Positions 1 through 8,474 of a stretch of 64,000 nucleotides of DNA are shown here, one piece after another (position 1 is the stretch's first letter; each line of letters starts with the position of its first letter). This stretch comes from Candidatus Gastranaerophilales bacterium. GTDB lineage: Bacteria > Cyanobacteriota > Vampirovibrionia > Gastranaerophilales > Gastranaerophilaceae. The position numbers and the translations under genes are program-made. The notes below the pieces were generated by a model. It saw nothing but the letters and a program-made list of their open reading frames with translations. It was not told where the DNA came from and searched no databases. Where the stretch lies: contig CALYDL010000009.1 in the NCBI GenBank assembly GCA_944325145.1, forward strand, positions 1 to 64,000. Direction: 5' to 3'.

Positions 1-12
1 GGGGTGAAAGAT

Positions 13-1083
13 ATGGCAGAAATTTTTAACAATAAAATTAATTTTTTAAAAGCGCTTGCCATTTTAATTGTTGTTTCAGGGCATTTAGAATTTTCTTTAA
101 TTCCAATGTTTCCGCCATATTCATTTCAGGTTATTTTATTTTTCTTTATAGCAGGAATGCTTTTTAGGGAAAACTACGGTTTTTTTGAATTTATTAAAAA
201 AAGAATTAAAAGTTTAATGATTCCATATTTTTTATATGAAATTTTTTATATTGGAATTACATTTTTAATGGCACCAATTGTGGGCAAATTCTGGGGTATG
301 AAGGTTAATTTTTATAATGAATTAATTATGCCCTTTTTAACGGGCCACCAATTAGATTTAATTTCGCCTTTGTGGTTTGTGCCTTGTTTATTTATAACTT
401 TAATTTTATATAAAATTTTTTCATACATTAAATTTTGTGATGGGGTTAGATTTTTCTTTTATTTAATCCTTTCGTTTTTTGCAGCAAGTTTAGATAAATT
501 TTCTGATAACATTTTTATTCTTCCTTTTATAAGAAGCTTTTTTGCCATATTTTTTGTTCATTTGGGGTTTATTTATAAAAATAAAATTGAAGAGAAAATA
601 AACATTTTTGCTCCAAAAATTTTATATTCGGTTTTAATTTTACAGAGCATTTTATGGTTTTTTAACAAAGATTTTACGCCAATTGATGGTATTGGGCTTC
701 ATTACCTTTTAGTTTGGGGCAAATTTTTTAACCCCTTTGTTTCAATTTTAACAAGTTTAACAGGAATTTATATAAGTTTATTTATAGTAGATGTTATTTT
801 CCCTTACCTTAAAAATTGGAATTTTCTTCATAAAATAGGGCAAAATAGTTACCATATAATGGCAAACCACCTGCTTGTTTTTAATATTTTAACTTATTCA
901 TTTTTATATATAAAAGGAATTCCTTTTGATGTTAAAAATTCAAATGATATTTACTGGTTTTATTTTCCTCTAAAAACAACGTATTTTTATTTTGTTGTTG
1001 GAATTATTTCAACCGTTTATTTTGGCGAATTTTTAAAGTTTTTAAAAAGAAAAATCTTTGCTATAAAAGAATTTAATAAATAA
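13..1083 (+). CDS. Acyltransferase family 3 membrane protein
   Basis: An integral membrane O-acyltransferase of the acyltransferase-3 family, which moves acetyl or other acyl groups onto cell-surface sugars. The family signature is near the N-terminus (NFLKALAILIVVSGH, with the conserved His), followed by about ten hydrophobic segments through residue 350 and a basic C-terminal tail. At about 356 aa the length fits a stand-alone family member. I chose the ATG at 13 because GGGGTG lies 6 nt upstream; a GTG at 4 is also possible, and the frame is open to the window edge, so an upstream start cannot be excluded. The substrate cannot be read from sequence. A stem-loop follows directly. Confidence 0.8.
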   Translation: MAEIFNNKINFLKALAILIVVSGHLEFSLIPMFPPYSFQVILFFFIAGMLFRENYGFFEFIKKRIKSLMIPYFLYEIFYIGITFLMAPIVGKFWGMKVNFYNELIMPFLTGHQLDLISPLWFVPCLFITLILYKIFSYIKFCDGVRFFFYLILSFFAASLDKFSDNIFILPFIRSFFAIFFVHLGFIYKNKIEEKINIFAPKILYSVLILQSILWFFNKDFTPIDGIGLHYLLVWGKFFNPFVSILTSLTGIYISLFIVDVIFPYLKNWNFLHKIGQNSYHIMANHLLVFNILTYSFLYIKGIPFDVKNSNDIYWFYFPLKTTYFYFVVGIISTVYFGEFLKFLKRKIFAIKEFNK

Positions 1084-1151
1084 AAAAGATTAAAAATAAA
1101 AAAGAACCTTATTTTTTAGGTTCTTAAATCATCTTTTTAAATGGAGCGGGA
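1083..1151. repeat. Direct repeat copy A (terminator plus tRNA-Gly 3' end)
   Basis: A 69-bp segment repeated almost perfectly at 1228-1297 (one A more in the second copy). It contains the stem-loop AAGAACCT / AGGTTCTT flanked by a second arm pair (AAAGAT / ATCTTT) and ends in the 3' terminal bases of the tRNA-Gly gene including its CCA (TGGAGCGGGA on this strand). The stem-loop can terminate transcription from both sides: the acyltransferase on the plus strand and the tRNA on the minus strand. Confidence 0.85.
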
Positions 1152-1227
1152 CTCAACTGTCCCTTATTGCTTATGCGATTAGGGACAGTTAGTGCACAAG
1201 CAAGAGGTTACTCGTCTTTAAAATATG
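1152..1227. other. 76-bp insert with long palindrome between the repeats
   Basis: The segment between the two repeat copies carries a hairpin with 10-bp perfect arms (AACTGTCCCT / AGGGACAGTT), one mismatch, five further pairs and a TTAT loop. It has no coding potential. It may be a small palindromic insertion or the remnant of something that recombined at the tRNA 3' end. Confidence 0.6.
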
Positions 1228-1297
1228 AAAAAGATTAAAAAATAAAAAAGAACCTTATTTTTTAGGTTCTTAAATCATCTTTTTAAATGGAGCGGGA
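1228..1297. repeat. Direct repeat copy B, overlapping the tRNA-Gly 3' end
   Basis: Second copy of the repeat at 1083-1151; here it is continuous with the intact tRNA-Gly gene. Its stem-loop is the natural terminator of the tRNA on the minus strand. Confidence 0.85.
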
Positions 1298-1362
1298 GAC
1301 GAGGATCGAACTCGCGACATCTTCCTTGGCAAGGAAGCATTCTACCACTGAATTACTCCCGC
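1288..1362 (-). tRNA. tRNA-Gly (GCC)
   Basis: On the minus strand the sequence folds as a cloverleaf: acceptor GCGGGAG / CTCCCGC, D-arm with GGTAGA, anticodon stem CTTCC / GGAAG, anticodon GCC at 1328-1330, and T-arm with GTTCGATCC. The discriminator T is followed by an encoded CCA. The 3' end is duplicated 145 bp downstream (copy A). Confidence 0.97.
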
Positions 1363-1497
1363 AATTGCGTTCCGTATTATCATAATACTTAATCAAAATT
1401 TTCTGTCAACAGTTTTTGTATTATAAAAACCAAAAATATTTTAAATTATGTATTTTTGTATTAAAATATCAAGTATAAATAAGTAAGGAGATTATGT

Positions 1498-3174
1498 ATG
1501 AGAGATTTATCACCCCTTCATAAGGCAAGATTGGGCTATAACCCTAAATTAGCAGGTGCTCTTCAAGAAGGAATCAAAAACGTTAAATTTACATTCGGCG
1601 AAAAAACTTCTGCCGTAAAAGACAAAGAAGATATTGAAAAACTTTTTAAAGATGTTTATGGCGGCCCGATTGTTTCTTTTTCAAATGCGGGTGAATCGCT
1701 CAAAATGGAAAATAAAAACGTTGGCGTAATTTTATCAGGCGGCCAAGCCCCCGGCGGTCACAACGTTATTGCAGGTTTGTATGATGCAATTAAACAAGCA
1801 AACCCAAACAATAAACTCTATGGTTTCTTAGGCGGCCCATCAGGCATAATTGATGGCAAATATGTAGAATTTGACGATAAATTTATTGATGCTTACAGAA
1901 ACACAGGCGGCTTTGACATTATAGGTTCCGGCAGAACTAAACTTGAAACAGAAGAACAATTTGAAAAATCATTAAAAGTTTGCCAAGCGCTTAATATCAA
2001 CGCAATTGTTATTATTGGCGGCGACGATTCAAACACAAACGCTTGCATGCTTGCTCAATGGTTAAAAGCCAAAAACACAGGTATTCAAGTAATTGGCTGC
2101 CCAAAAACAATTGATGGTGACCTTAAAAATTCACAAATCGAAATTTCATTCGGTTTTGATACAGCTACAAAAACATACGCTGAACTTGTTGGTAACATTC
2201 AAAGAGACGCAAACTCAGCTAAAAAATATTGGCACTTTATTAAATTAATGGGAAGGTCTGCAACACATGTTGGCTTAGAAGTTGCTCTTCAAACACAACC
2301 AAACATTGCTTTAATTTCAGAAGAAGTTGAAGCTAAAAAACAATCTTTAAAATCAATTGTTGATTATATTACAGATGTTGTTGTTAAAAGAGCTGAAAAA
2401 GGCAAAAACTTTGGTGTTGCCCTCATTCCTGAAGGGTTAATTGAATTTATCCCTGAAATGAAAACAATGATTCAAAGCTTAAACGACCTTTTAGCTGTTT
2501 TAGAAAAAGACGAAGCTTTTGTTAACGCAGCAAACGAAGCAAAATATGAAATCATTTCATCAAAATTAGACAAAGATAATGCTTTTGTATTTAATTCTCT
2601 ACCTTCTTTAATTAAAGCTCAATTATTAATGGATAGAGACCCCCACGGCAACGTTCAAGTTTCAAAAATTGAAACAGAAAAACTTTTAATTGAAATGGTT
2701 AAAGAAAACCTTAAAAAATTAAAAGCAGAAGGCAAATACAACGGCAAATTCTCTGAACAAGCACACTTCTTTGGTTATGAAGGAAGATGCGCTATGCCAT
2801 CTAATTTTGATGCAGATTACTGCTATTCATTAGGCTATAACGCATTTGCGCTTATCTTGGCAGGTTTAACAGGTTATTTATCAAGCATTAAAAATTTAAC
2901 AGCACCTGCAGCTGAATGGAGGGCAGGCGGTGTTCCATTAACCATGATGATGAATATGGAAAAACGCCACGGCGTTATGAAACCTGTTATTCAAAAAGCA
3001 CTTGTTGAACTTGATGGCCCTGTATTTAAGGAATTTGAAGCAAACAGAGAAAATTATGCTCTAAATGATTGCTACATTTTCCCGGGCGCTATTCAATATT
3101 ATGGCCCAACAGAAGTTTGTGATAACACAACAATCACGCTTCAATTAGAACAGAAGGTGCCTGCAAAATGCTAA
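1498..3174 (+). CDS. pfp: PPi-dependent 6-phosphofructokinase, long type
   Basis: Phosphorylates fructose-6-phosphate with pyrophosphate instead of ATP, reversibly, in glycolysis and gluconeogenesis. The 558-aa length matches the long PFP clade of spirochaetes, chlamydiae and plants, not the 320-aa ATP enzyme. Motifs: GGQAPGGHN at 81-89, GGDDSNTNA at 174-182 (the second Asp replaces the Gly of ATP enzymes and indicates PPi use) and PKTIDGDLK at 202-210 with the PPi-associated Lys. AAGGAG at 1485-1490 sits 7 nt before the ATG. The gene overlaps ychF by 7 nt. It fits with the membrane pyrophosphatase at 13120-15534. Confidence 0.95.
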   Translation: MRDLSPLHKARLGYNPKLAGALQEGIKNVKFTFGEKTSAVKDKEDIEKLFKDVYGGPIVSFSNAGESLKMENKNVGVILSGGQAPGGHNVIAGLYDAIKQANPNNKLYGFLGGPSGIIDGKYVEFDDKFIDAYRNTGGFDIIGSGRTKLETEEQFEKSLKVCQALNINAIVIIGGDDSNTNACMLAQWLKAKNTGIQVIGCPKTIDGDLKNSQIEISFGFDTATKTYAELVGNIQRDANSAKKYWHFIKLMGRSATHVGLEVALQTQPNIALISEEVEAKKQSLKSIVDYITDVVVKRAEKGKNFGVALIPEGLIEFIPEMKTMIQSLNDLLAVLEKDEAFVNAANEAKYEIISSKLDKDNAFVFNSLPSLIKAQLLMDRDPHGNVQVSKIETEKLLIEMVKENLKKLKAEGKYNGKFSEQAHFFGYEGRCAMPSNFDADYCYSLGYNAFALILAGLTGYLSSIKNLTAPAAEWRAGGVPLTMMMNMEKRHGVMKPVIQKALVELDGPVFKEFEANRENYALNDCYIFPGAIQYYGPTEVCDNTTITLQLEQKVPAKC

Positions 3175-4265
3175 AATGCGGAATAGTGGGGCTTCCAAAT
3201 GTTGGAAAATCAACCCTTTTTAACGCTTTAACCACATCTGATAATGCTCAAAGTGCAAATTATCCTTTTTGCACTATTGAGCCCAATGTGGGTGTTGTAA
3301 ACGTGCCTGATGAAAGGCTTTATGTTTTACAACCAATGGTAAAAACAGATAATGTTGTTCCTGCCGCCATTCAATTTGTTGATATTGCAGGGCTTGTTAA
3401 AGGCGCAAGCAAAGGGGAAGGTTTAGGCAACCAGTTTTTGGCAAACATTAGAGAATGTGACGCTATAATTCAGGTTGTAAGATGTTTTGATGACCCAAAC
3501 ACAATTCACGTTGCAGGAAGAATCGACCCTGTTGATGACATTGAAACAATAAATACAGAGCTTGCCTTAGCTGATATTCAAACATTAGAAAACAGATTGA
3601 AAAAAATCACAAAAACTGCAAAATCAGGCGATAAAGAAGCGGTTTTAGAAAATTCAATCATAGAAAGAATAATGCCATACCTTGAACAAGGGCATTTTAT
3701 TAATGTTCCTGAATTATTCGATGAAGAAGAACAAAAAATAGTAAAAAGTTTCTTTTTACTTATGACAAAACCTGTTATTTATTGCGCCAATGTTTCTGAA
3801 AACGATTTATTAACAGGTAACGATTATGTAGAAAAAGTGAAAGAATATGCCGATAAACAAGGCACTAAAACTGTTGTTATAAGCGCACAAATTGAATCAG
3901 AACTTGTTTCTTTGGGAAAAGAAGAAGCAAAAACCTATCTTCAAGATTTAGGCGTTGAAACTTCAGGCATAGATAAAATGATTAAATCGGCATACGACCT
4001 TTTAGGCCTTCAAACCTACATAACTGCAGGTGAAAAAGAAGTTAAAGCTTGGACTATTAAAAAAGGCACAAAAGCGCCTCAAGCAGCAGGCGTTATTCAC
4101 ACGGATTTTGAAAAAGGCTTTATTAAAGCAGAAGTTGTTTCTTATGAAGACTTTGTAAATTCAGGCGGCTGGGTTCAGGCAAGAGAAAAAGGCCTTGCAC
4201 GACTGGAAGGCAAAGATTATATCGTTCAAGACGGCGATATAATGGTATTTAGATTTAATAACTAA
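3168..4265 (+). CDS. ychF: Redox-regulated ATPase YchF (Obg/TRAFAC family)
   Basis: Ribosome-associated P-loop ATPase of the Obg-related group. It has the P-loop GLPNVGKST at 8-16, the G3 region [10 protein letters not shown] near residue 70, an NVSE motif in the G4 position that favours ATP over GTP, and a C-terminal TGS domain ending in the family-typical [10 protein letters not shown]. The 365-aa length is normal. The start overlaps the end of pfp, so the two are probably translationally coupled. Two consecutive terminators follow. Confidence 0.96.
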   Translation: MLKCGIVGLPNVGKSTLFNALTTSDNAQSANYPFCTIEPNVGVVNVPDERLYVLQPMVKTDNVVPAAIQFVDIAGLVKGASKGEGLGNQFLANIRECDAIIQVVRCFDDPNTIHVAGRIDPVDDIETINTELALADIQTLENRLKKITKTAKSGDKEAVLENSIIERIMPYLEQGHFINVPELFDEEEQKIVKSFFLLMTKPVIYCANVSENDLLTGNDYVEKVKEYADKQGTKTVVISAQIESELVSLGKEEAKTYLQDLGVETSGIDKMIKSAYDLLGLQTYITAGEKEVKAWTIKKGTKAPQAAGVIHTDFEKGFIKAEVVSYEDFVNSGGWVQAREKGLARLEGKDYIVQDGDIMVFRFNN

Positions 4266-4271
4266 AACCTA

Positions 4272-4297
4272 AACCCCTTAAACTTAAGGGGTTTTTT
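4272..4297 (+). terminator. Rho-independent terminator after ychF
   Basis: Stem CCCCTTAA / TTAAGGGG followed by six T, starting 7 nt after the ychF stop. Confidence 0.9.
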
Positions 4298-4309
4298 AAT
4301 AATAAAAAT

Positions 4310-4342
4310 TGCACCAAAATGTATTATCTTGGTGCATTTTTG
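4310..4342 (+). terminator. Second tandem terminator
   Basis: Perfect 8-bp stem TGCACCAA / TTGGTGCA followed by TTTTTG. It backs up the terminator at 4272. Confidence 0.8.
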
Positions 4343-4533
4343 TTCTTTTTATTATCATAGCATTGTTTTTAGGTTTATTCAACGGGTGTTATTTTACCCT
4401 GTTTTTAATTTTTTCTTTTCTTTTATTCGCTTATTATCTTTCTTTTCACCCCTTGCAACAAATTAATACATTTTGTTGCGTTTGAAATTAATCGCACATT
4501 AAAAGCAATGATATTTTACCAATATCAACAATA
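4343..4533. other. Non-coding stretch upstream of the paired element
   Basis: No plausible gene on either strand. Small hairpins are visible: GGGT / ACCC followed by TTTTT near 4384-4406, and GCAACAAA / TTTTGTTGC near 4456-4480. The region is T-rich on the plus strand. I cannot assign a function. Confidence 0.5.
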
Positions 4534-4682
4534 CTTTTAAAATCATCTGTCTTTACCGAAAGGTGAAGTGGAGCCAAGTGTAGCAATTGTTTGTTTTTTT
4601 AATTTAATCTTTTAATTTTAATCATCATAAGCTTTGCGAAACGGCGACTCTGAACAACTGAGGGGACAGATGATTTTAAAAG
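4534..4682. ncRNA. Candidate structured RNA or small inverted-repeat element
   Basis: The ends are perfectly complementary over 18 bp (4534-4551 with 4665-4682; arm core AAAATCATCTGTC / GACAGATGATTTT). Directly inside the left arm is a 7-bp hairpin, CTTTACC-GAAA-GGTGAAG, closed by a GNRA tetraloop with one G-T wobble. Near the right arm CTCTG-AACAA-CTGAG can form another short hairpin; the middle is AT-rich and unpaired. Nested pairing with a GNRA loop favours an RNA, possibly a leader of the pilin gene 145 nt downstream. The perfect ends and possible 3-bp ATA flanks would also fit a MITE. It matches no riboswitch class I know. Confidence 0.45.
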
Positions 4683-4721
4683 ATAAGATTAAACTTATTC
4701 ATTAAGCCTTGTTTTCTTTTC

Positions 4722-4787
4722 TTTTTGGTTCGTTTTTCTTTTCTTTGATAGGCGTATGAAAAAAGAAAAGAAAAATGAACAAAGCAA
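4722..4787. repeat. Long pyrimidine/purine hairpin ahead of the pilin gene
   Basis: A T/C-rich arm (GGTTCGTTTTTCTTTTCTTT) pairs with an A/G-rich arm (AAAGAAAAGAAAAATGAAC) across a short GATAGGCGTATG loop, about 20 bp with a few mismatches. It ends 28 nt before the SD of the pilin gene. It could act as an attenuator or mRNA stabiliser; this is inference. Confidence 0.55.
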
Positions 4788-4827
4788 AAAAAATAAATAA
4801 AAAAACAAATTAATGAAAGGATAGTTT

Positions 4828-5553
4828 ATGTTTAAAAGAGGTTTTACATTAGCAGAAGTTTTAATAACTTTAGCAATTATTGGTGTTGTAGCTGCAATTT
4901 CTATACCATCTGTAATAAGTAATTCCCAACAACAAGAATTTAAAACAGGATTAAGAAAAGCAGTCAGCGTGCTAAATTCAGCCATCGCCATGAACATGGC
5001 AATAGATGGGGAATCTCCTTATGATAATGCAAATCTGTACGGCTATTTAATGAAACATATGACAATAATAAGCAGTTTTACAAGATTGGAAGACAGATTT
5101 TATACACAAATTCCTGAAACAGGTGAAAACCACCATAATTCTGCGTTTTATACAACAGATGGTATGCGTTTTGAAATTAGGAGTGGTGCAAATTATACAT
5201 TTCACAAATTATATGAAAGCAATGTATACGCTTGTTTTGGTGGTTCTTCTGGCGGATTAAATATTATTGAAAGCCAAACATGTGGCGGATGTGGCAGCTA
5301 TGGTTTAAACAACAATGTTGACGGTACAACAAAGCCGCCATGCATTATTATGGTCGACGTCAATGGTGATAGAAAACCAAATCCGGAAAACATAAATTGT
5401 CATCAGTATGAATGCGGAAAGGGCTATAAATATTCGGATGCAGAAGGCACAAAGCTTACTGATGTTTTTACAATACTAATAACAGACAAACAGGCAATTC
5501 CTTATGGCGTTGCGGCACAAAGGGCTATGTATCAGGCGCAAGCTAAAAAATAA
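4828..5553 (+). CDS. Prepilin-type N-terminal cleavage/methylation protein (pilin-like)
   Basis: A secreted pilin-like subunit. Residues 1-30 are a class III signal: MFKRG then FTLAEVLITLAIIGVVAA, with expected cleavage between Gly5 and Phe6 and the essential Glu at mature position 5. The remaining ~210 aa form a globular domain with a Cys-rich stretch (CGGCG near residue 150, then paired Cys near 170-190) likely forming disulfides outside the cell. AAAGGA lies 6 nt before the ATG. No pilus assembly genes are near. Whether it is a major pilin, a minor pilin or a pseudopilin cannot be told. Confidence 0.9.
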   Translation: MFKRGFTLAEVLITLAIIGVVAAISIPSVISNSQQQEFKTGLRKAVSVLNSAIAMNMAIDGESPYDNANLYGYLMKHMTIISSFTRLEDRFYTQIPETGENHHNSAFYTTDGMRFEIRSGANYTFHKLYESNVYACFGGSSGGLNIIESQTCGGCGSYGLNNNVDGTTKPPCIIMVDVNGDRKPNPENINCHQYECGKGYKYSDAEGTKLTDVFTILITDKQAIPYGVAAQRAMYQAQAKK

Positions 5554-5567
5554 TTATCCTTTCATTT

Positions 5568-5596
5568 ACCCCTTTTTAAATAAAGGGGTTTTTATT
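5568..5596 (+). terminator. Terminator after the pilin-like gene
   Basis: Stem ACCCCTTT / AAAGGGGT followed by TTTTATT, 15 nt after the stop codon. Confidence 0.88.
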
Positions 5597-5631
5597 ATAA
5601 ATTTACACCTTTTGATGGATGAAATTATATA

Positions 5632-5646
5632 TTTAGATAGTCTAAA
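5632..5646. promoter_or_regulatory. Palindrome TTTAGA-N3-TCTAAA, possible operator
   Basis: A perfect 6-bp inverted repeat with a 3-bp spacer, 25 nt before the start of the Cys-rich small protein gene. Position and symmetry suit a repressor site, but no partner is known. Confidence 0.35.
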
Positions 5647-5671
5647 CTGTTATTGTTGAGGTGTATAGTAT

Positions 5672-5923
5672 ATGGAAAAAGGTTGTTCAAATTGCCCTAA
5701 TAAGGGGGCGGAAGTTTTTGTTCCGCAAACAAACGGTTCGATATCAAATTCTCTAATTCAAAATTGGACGCAGCAGGCGTTTGAATGTTACAGTATTAAT
5801 TGCGACTGCGCTTTATGTTCAATAGACAGAAAAAAATATTCATTTGTCTGTCAAATGCCAAAAGTTATTAAAGAACTTTTGAAAAACAACATTCAACCCG
5901 ATATAAGTTTATTCACAGGCTAA
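5672..5923 (+). CDS. Cys-rich small protein, unknown function
   Basis: I do not recognise this 83-aa protein. It has no signal peptide or membrane segment. Seven Cys occur in clusters: CSNC at 5-8, CDCALC in the middle, and two single Cys, a spacing that would suit metal binding. GAGGTG 8 nt before the ATG, an upstream terminator and a downstream terminator mark it as a genuine single-gene unit. The palindrome at 5632-5646 may control it. Confidence 0.75.
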   Translation: MEKGCSNCPNKGAEVFVPQTNGSISNSLIQNWTQQAFECYSINCDCALCSIDRKKYSFVCQMPKVIKELLKNNIQPDISLFTG

Positions 5924-6009
5924 AAATTCCGTTTGTTAATCTCCTTTCTTGACACAAAACAACACTGTTTTTAAGAAAAATGCCCGAAAAACGCATACTT
6001 AAAGACTCT

Positions 6010-6040
6010 TTAAGCCCTTAAATTAAAAGGGCTTTTATTT
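6010..6040 (+). terminator. Terminator between converging genes
   Basis: Stem AAGCCCTT / AAGGGCTT followed by TTTTATTTT on the plus strand. The minus-strand gene ends right at its edge. Confidence 0.8.
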
Positions 6041-6522
6041 TACCTTGTTTTTTCAAAGAAAATTCTTAAGGCATCATTTTCGCCTTGAGGAATAATAATT
6101 TCATCTTTCAAAAAGCTTTTATCTTCTTCATTTCTTTGGAATTTTAAGCTATTTGAATAATAAATTTTATTCATTATAGTTAAAATTAAAAATATAACAA
6201 GTGAAGATATAACAACGCCAAGCATTGCAAATGCAAATTTTTTCAATGTAAATTTAAGGTTATCATTAGTATCTTCTAAAACATCTTTTCTCACTTCTTC
6301 ATTTGCATTTGGTGTCATCACTTTAACATCTTCAACTTTTGGGGTTTTAACTTCTTTTGTTGAATTTTGAATTGCTTCATCTATTGTTAAGTCAATATCA
6401 TTGTTTTGAATTTCAACCCCTTGTTCAAGTGAAAATGCAGCGTCATTAATGTTTGCACCCAAAATTAAAGGTGCAAACATTAAAATTAAAATTATTAAAA
6501 TTTTATTCGCTAACTTCAGCAC
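6040..6522 (-). CDS. Small membrane protein coupled to RNase E/G
   Basis: A 160-aa protein of unknown family. Starting at GTG 6522 it begins with a hydrophobic leader (about residues 6-22) and has a second membrane segment near residues 105-128, leaving an acidic linker on one side and a ~35-aa charged tail. I chose the GTG because AAAGG lies 6 nt upstream inside the RNase gene and because it gives a 20-nt overlap with that gene; the frame stays open further upstream but would then read through the RNase tail in another frame. The overlap implies translational coupling. It might anchor or regulate the RNase; that is inference. Confidence 0.65.
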   Translation of the reverse strand: MLKLANKILIILILMFAPLILGANINDAAFSLEQGVEIQNNDIDLTIDEAIQNSTKEVKTPKVEDVKVMTPNANEEVRKDVLEDTNDNLKFTLKKFAFAMLGVVISSLVIFLILTIMNKIYYSNSLKFQRNEEDKSFLKDEIIIPQGENDALRIFFEKTR

Positions 6523-8317
6523 TTGTTGCCTTTCTTGAAGTTTTTCTTGTTGTTCTTTTTCTTTTTGGTTTTTGAACTTCTTTAACTTCAGTTTCTTGTT
6601 TTTGTTCAACTTCTTTATTTTCTTCAATTATATCAGAAGTTTTTGTTTCTGTTGAAGTTTCAGTTTGAGTTTCTTGTTTTTGTTCTTTTTTGCCCATCTT
6701 TTTAGCTTTTCTTGAAACTCTTTTTTGAGGCTTTGTTTCTTTTTTTTCTTCTTTTATTTCCTCTGCTTTTGGTTCTTCTTTTTGAACTTCAGCTTGAATT
6801 GTTTCAATTTGAACAGCTTCATTTTGAATTGGTTCAATTGGAACTTCAGTAACAGTTTCAGATAAAATTTGATTCATAACTTCTTGAACTTCAGGGGATA
6901 ATTCGCCCTGTTCTTTTTTCATGTTTGAATCTTTGTTTTCATTTTGGAATTTATTATTTTTGAAATTATTTCTTTCGTTTTTATTAAATTTATTATTTTT
7001 ATTTTTTTGGAAGTTGCCGCCATTGTTATTATTTTGGTTATTGTTTTGGCTTTGGAAAGGCCCTTTAATTTTGTTAATTTTCGCCCTTTGTTCGCCCGTT
7101 TGCAAGCTTGACATAAATTTCAAATCTTCAATAACAAAGCCTTGGCCTTGGCATTTATCACATTTTGTTGTAAAGATTTCAGAAATGCTTTGGCCTTGTC
7201 TGTGCCTTGTTAATTCAACAAGCCCAAGGTCAGAAAGCTGCCCTATTTGCGGTTTTGCTTTATCAGATTCAAGCGCAAGTTCAAAATATTCAAGAAGTTT
7301 TAATTTGTCTTCCCTTGTTGCCATATCAATAAAATCTACAACAACCATGCCGCCAATATTTCTTAATTTTAATTGCCTTGCAATTTCATCTGCGGCTTGA
7401 AGGTTTGTTTTTAAAATAGTTTCTGCTTGAGAACCTGAACTTGTAAATTTGCCGGAGTTAACATCTATAACGGTTAAGGCTTCTGTTTGCTGAATAAAAA
7501 GGTATCCGCCCAAAGGAAGGTTAACTTTTGTTTGAAGCGCATTCATAATTTCTTTATGAACACCTTCTGCAACAAGCAGAGGGTCAGAACCTTTGTGCAT
7601 TGAAACTTTAACTTTCATATTCCAATGCTGCAACAATTGAGATGTTCTATGAAGCGCAAAAGACGTATCTACAACAATTTCATCAGTGTCTTCGGTGCAT
7701 GCTTCTCTTATAACTTTGTATAAAAGGTCTTGGTCACGATACAAAAGACAAGGGGGGTTAGATGTATCTGCCGCAGTTACAATAGAATTCCATTTTTCAA
7801 GAAGCATTTCCATATCTTCTTGAATTTCTTGTTCACTTTGCCCCTCGGCTTCGGTTCTTACAATAACACCCACGCCAACAGGTTTTAGAAGGCTTACAAT
7901 AGATTTTAGCCTTGCTCTTTCTTTATTTGAAACAATTTTTCTTGAAACGTTAATGCCTGTTTCATCAGGTAACAAAACAAGAAATCTGCCCGGTAAGCTT
8001 AAAGAAGTTGTAACCCTTGGGCCTTTGTGCCCTGTCGGTTCTTTTACAACTTGGACAATTAATTTTTGTTTTGGCTGAACTTTTTCTGTTAATGTGCCTT
8101 TTCCTTGAATGTCATCTGCGTGAATAAAGCCCATTTTATCTTTCATGCCAACATCCACAAATGCAGCTTCGATACTTGGCAAAACGTTATCTACAACAGA
8201 TAAATAAACATCCCCTAACAGTACATCGCCTTTTGTAATAAAAAATTCGGAAACTTTGCCATTTTCCATAACGGCAGCAATGCTGTCTCTTTCAGAAATC
8301 ACAATTTTTTTTGACAT
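6503..8317 (-). CDS. rng: Ribonuclease E/G
   Basis: Endoribonuclease that starts mRNA decay and matures rRNA. In order: an S1 RNA-binding region about residues 35-105, the catalytic DNase I-like region with Asp285 (VIDVNSG) and Asp331 (DFIDM), and the Zn-link CDKC at 386-389 that pairs subunits. After residue 400 comes a ~200-aa disordered tail, first Asn/Lys-rich (430-460), then Glu/Lys/Thr-rich, as in RNase E scaffolds. The core resembles RNase G, so the name could be rne or rng. AAGGA lies 10 nt before the ATG. A hairpin is present in the 5' leader. Confidence 0.95.
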   Translation of the reverse strand: MSKKIVISERDSIAAVMENGKVSEFFITKGDVLLGDVYLSVVDNVLPSIEAAFVDVGMKDKMGFIHADDIQGKGTLTEKVQPKQKLIVQVVKEPTGHKGPRVTTSLSLPGRFLVLLPDETGINVSRKIVSNKERARLKSIVSLLKPVGVGVIVRTEAEGQSEQEIQEDMEMLLEKWNSIVTAADTSNPPCLLYRDQDLLYKVIREACTEDTDEIVVDTSFALHRTSQLLQHWNMKVKVSMHKGSDPLLVAEGVHKEIMNALQTKVNLPLGGYLFIQQTEALTVIDVNSGKFTSSGSQAETILKTNLQAADEIARQLKLRNIGGMVVVDFIDMATREDKLKLLEYFELALESDKAKPQIGQLSDLGLVELTRHRQGQSISEIFTTKCDKCQGQGFVIEDLKFMSSLQTGEQRAKINKIKGPFQSQNNNQNNNNGGNFQKNKNNKFNKNERNNFKNNKFQNENKDSNMKKEQGELSPEVQEVMNQILSETVTEVPIEPIQNEAVQIETIQAEVQKEEPKAEEIKEEKKETKPQKRVSRKAKKMGKKEQKQETQTETSTETKTSDIIEENKEVEQKQETEVKEVQKPKRKRTTRKTSRKATSAEVSE

Positions 8318-8431
8318 AATTTTTAAATCCTTATTTAATTTTAAAAATTTGCACTTTTTTGCCCTGAAAACGAGCCAATGCGCTATAAAAAGCAGCAGTA
8401 CAAAAAATTAAAATATGCTATACCTTGTTAA

Positions 8432-8474
8432 TTGGTATTTTCAACCCTGTGACAAACGCACTTTGAAAATTACC
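8432..8474 (-). promoter_or_regulatory. Hairpin in the RNase E/G 5' leader
   Basis: Inverted repeat GGTATTTTCAA / TTGAAAATTACC (one extra base) around a 19-nt loop, 115 nt upstream of the RNase start. RNase E genes in other bacteria control their own mRNA through 5' leader structures; a similar role here is inference. Confidence 0.45.

Noticed and set aside
1083-1297. Repeats at tRNA-Gly considered as att sites of an integrated element
   Set aside because: Only 76 bp lie between them and no integrase or mobile gene is present, so an active element is excluded; kept only as a possible scar.
4534-4682. Element considered as a c-di-GMP, TPP or cobalamin riboswitch
   Set aside because: The conserved core sequences of those classes are not present; only the GNRA hairpin is shared with many RNAs.
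4695-4997. 100-aa minus-strand frame over the pilin start
   Set aside because: Overlaps the pilin signal peptide, ends in the A-rich hairpin, and has no SD.
6921-7400. 159-aa plus-strand frame inside the RNase E/G gene
   Set aside because: Leu/Phe-rich product is the antisense of the Asn/Lys-rich RNase tail; no SD and no conservation expected.
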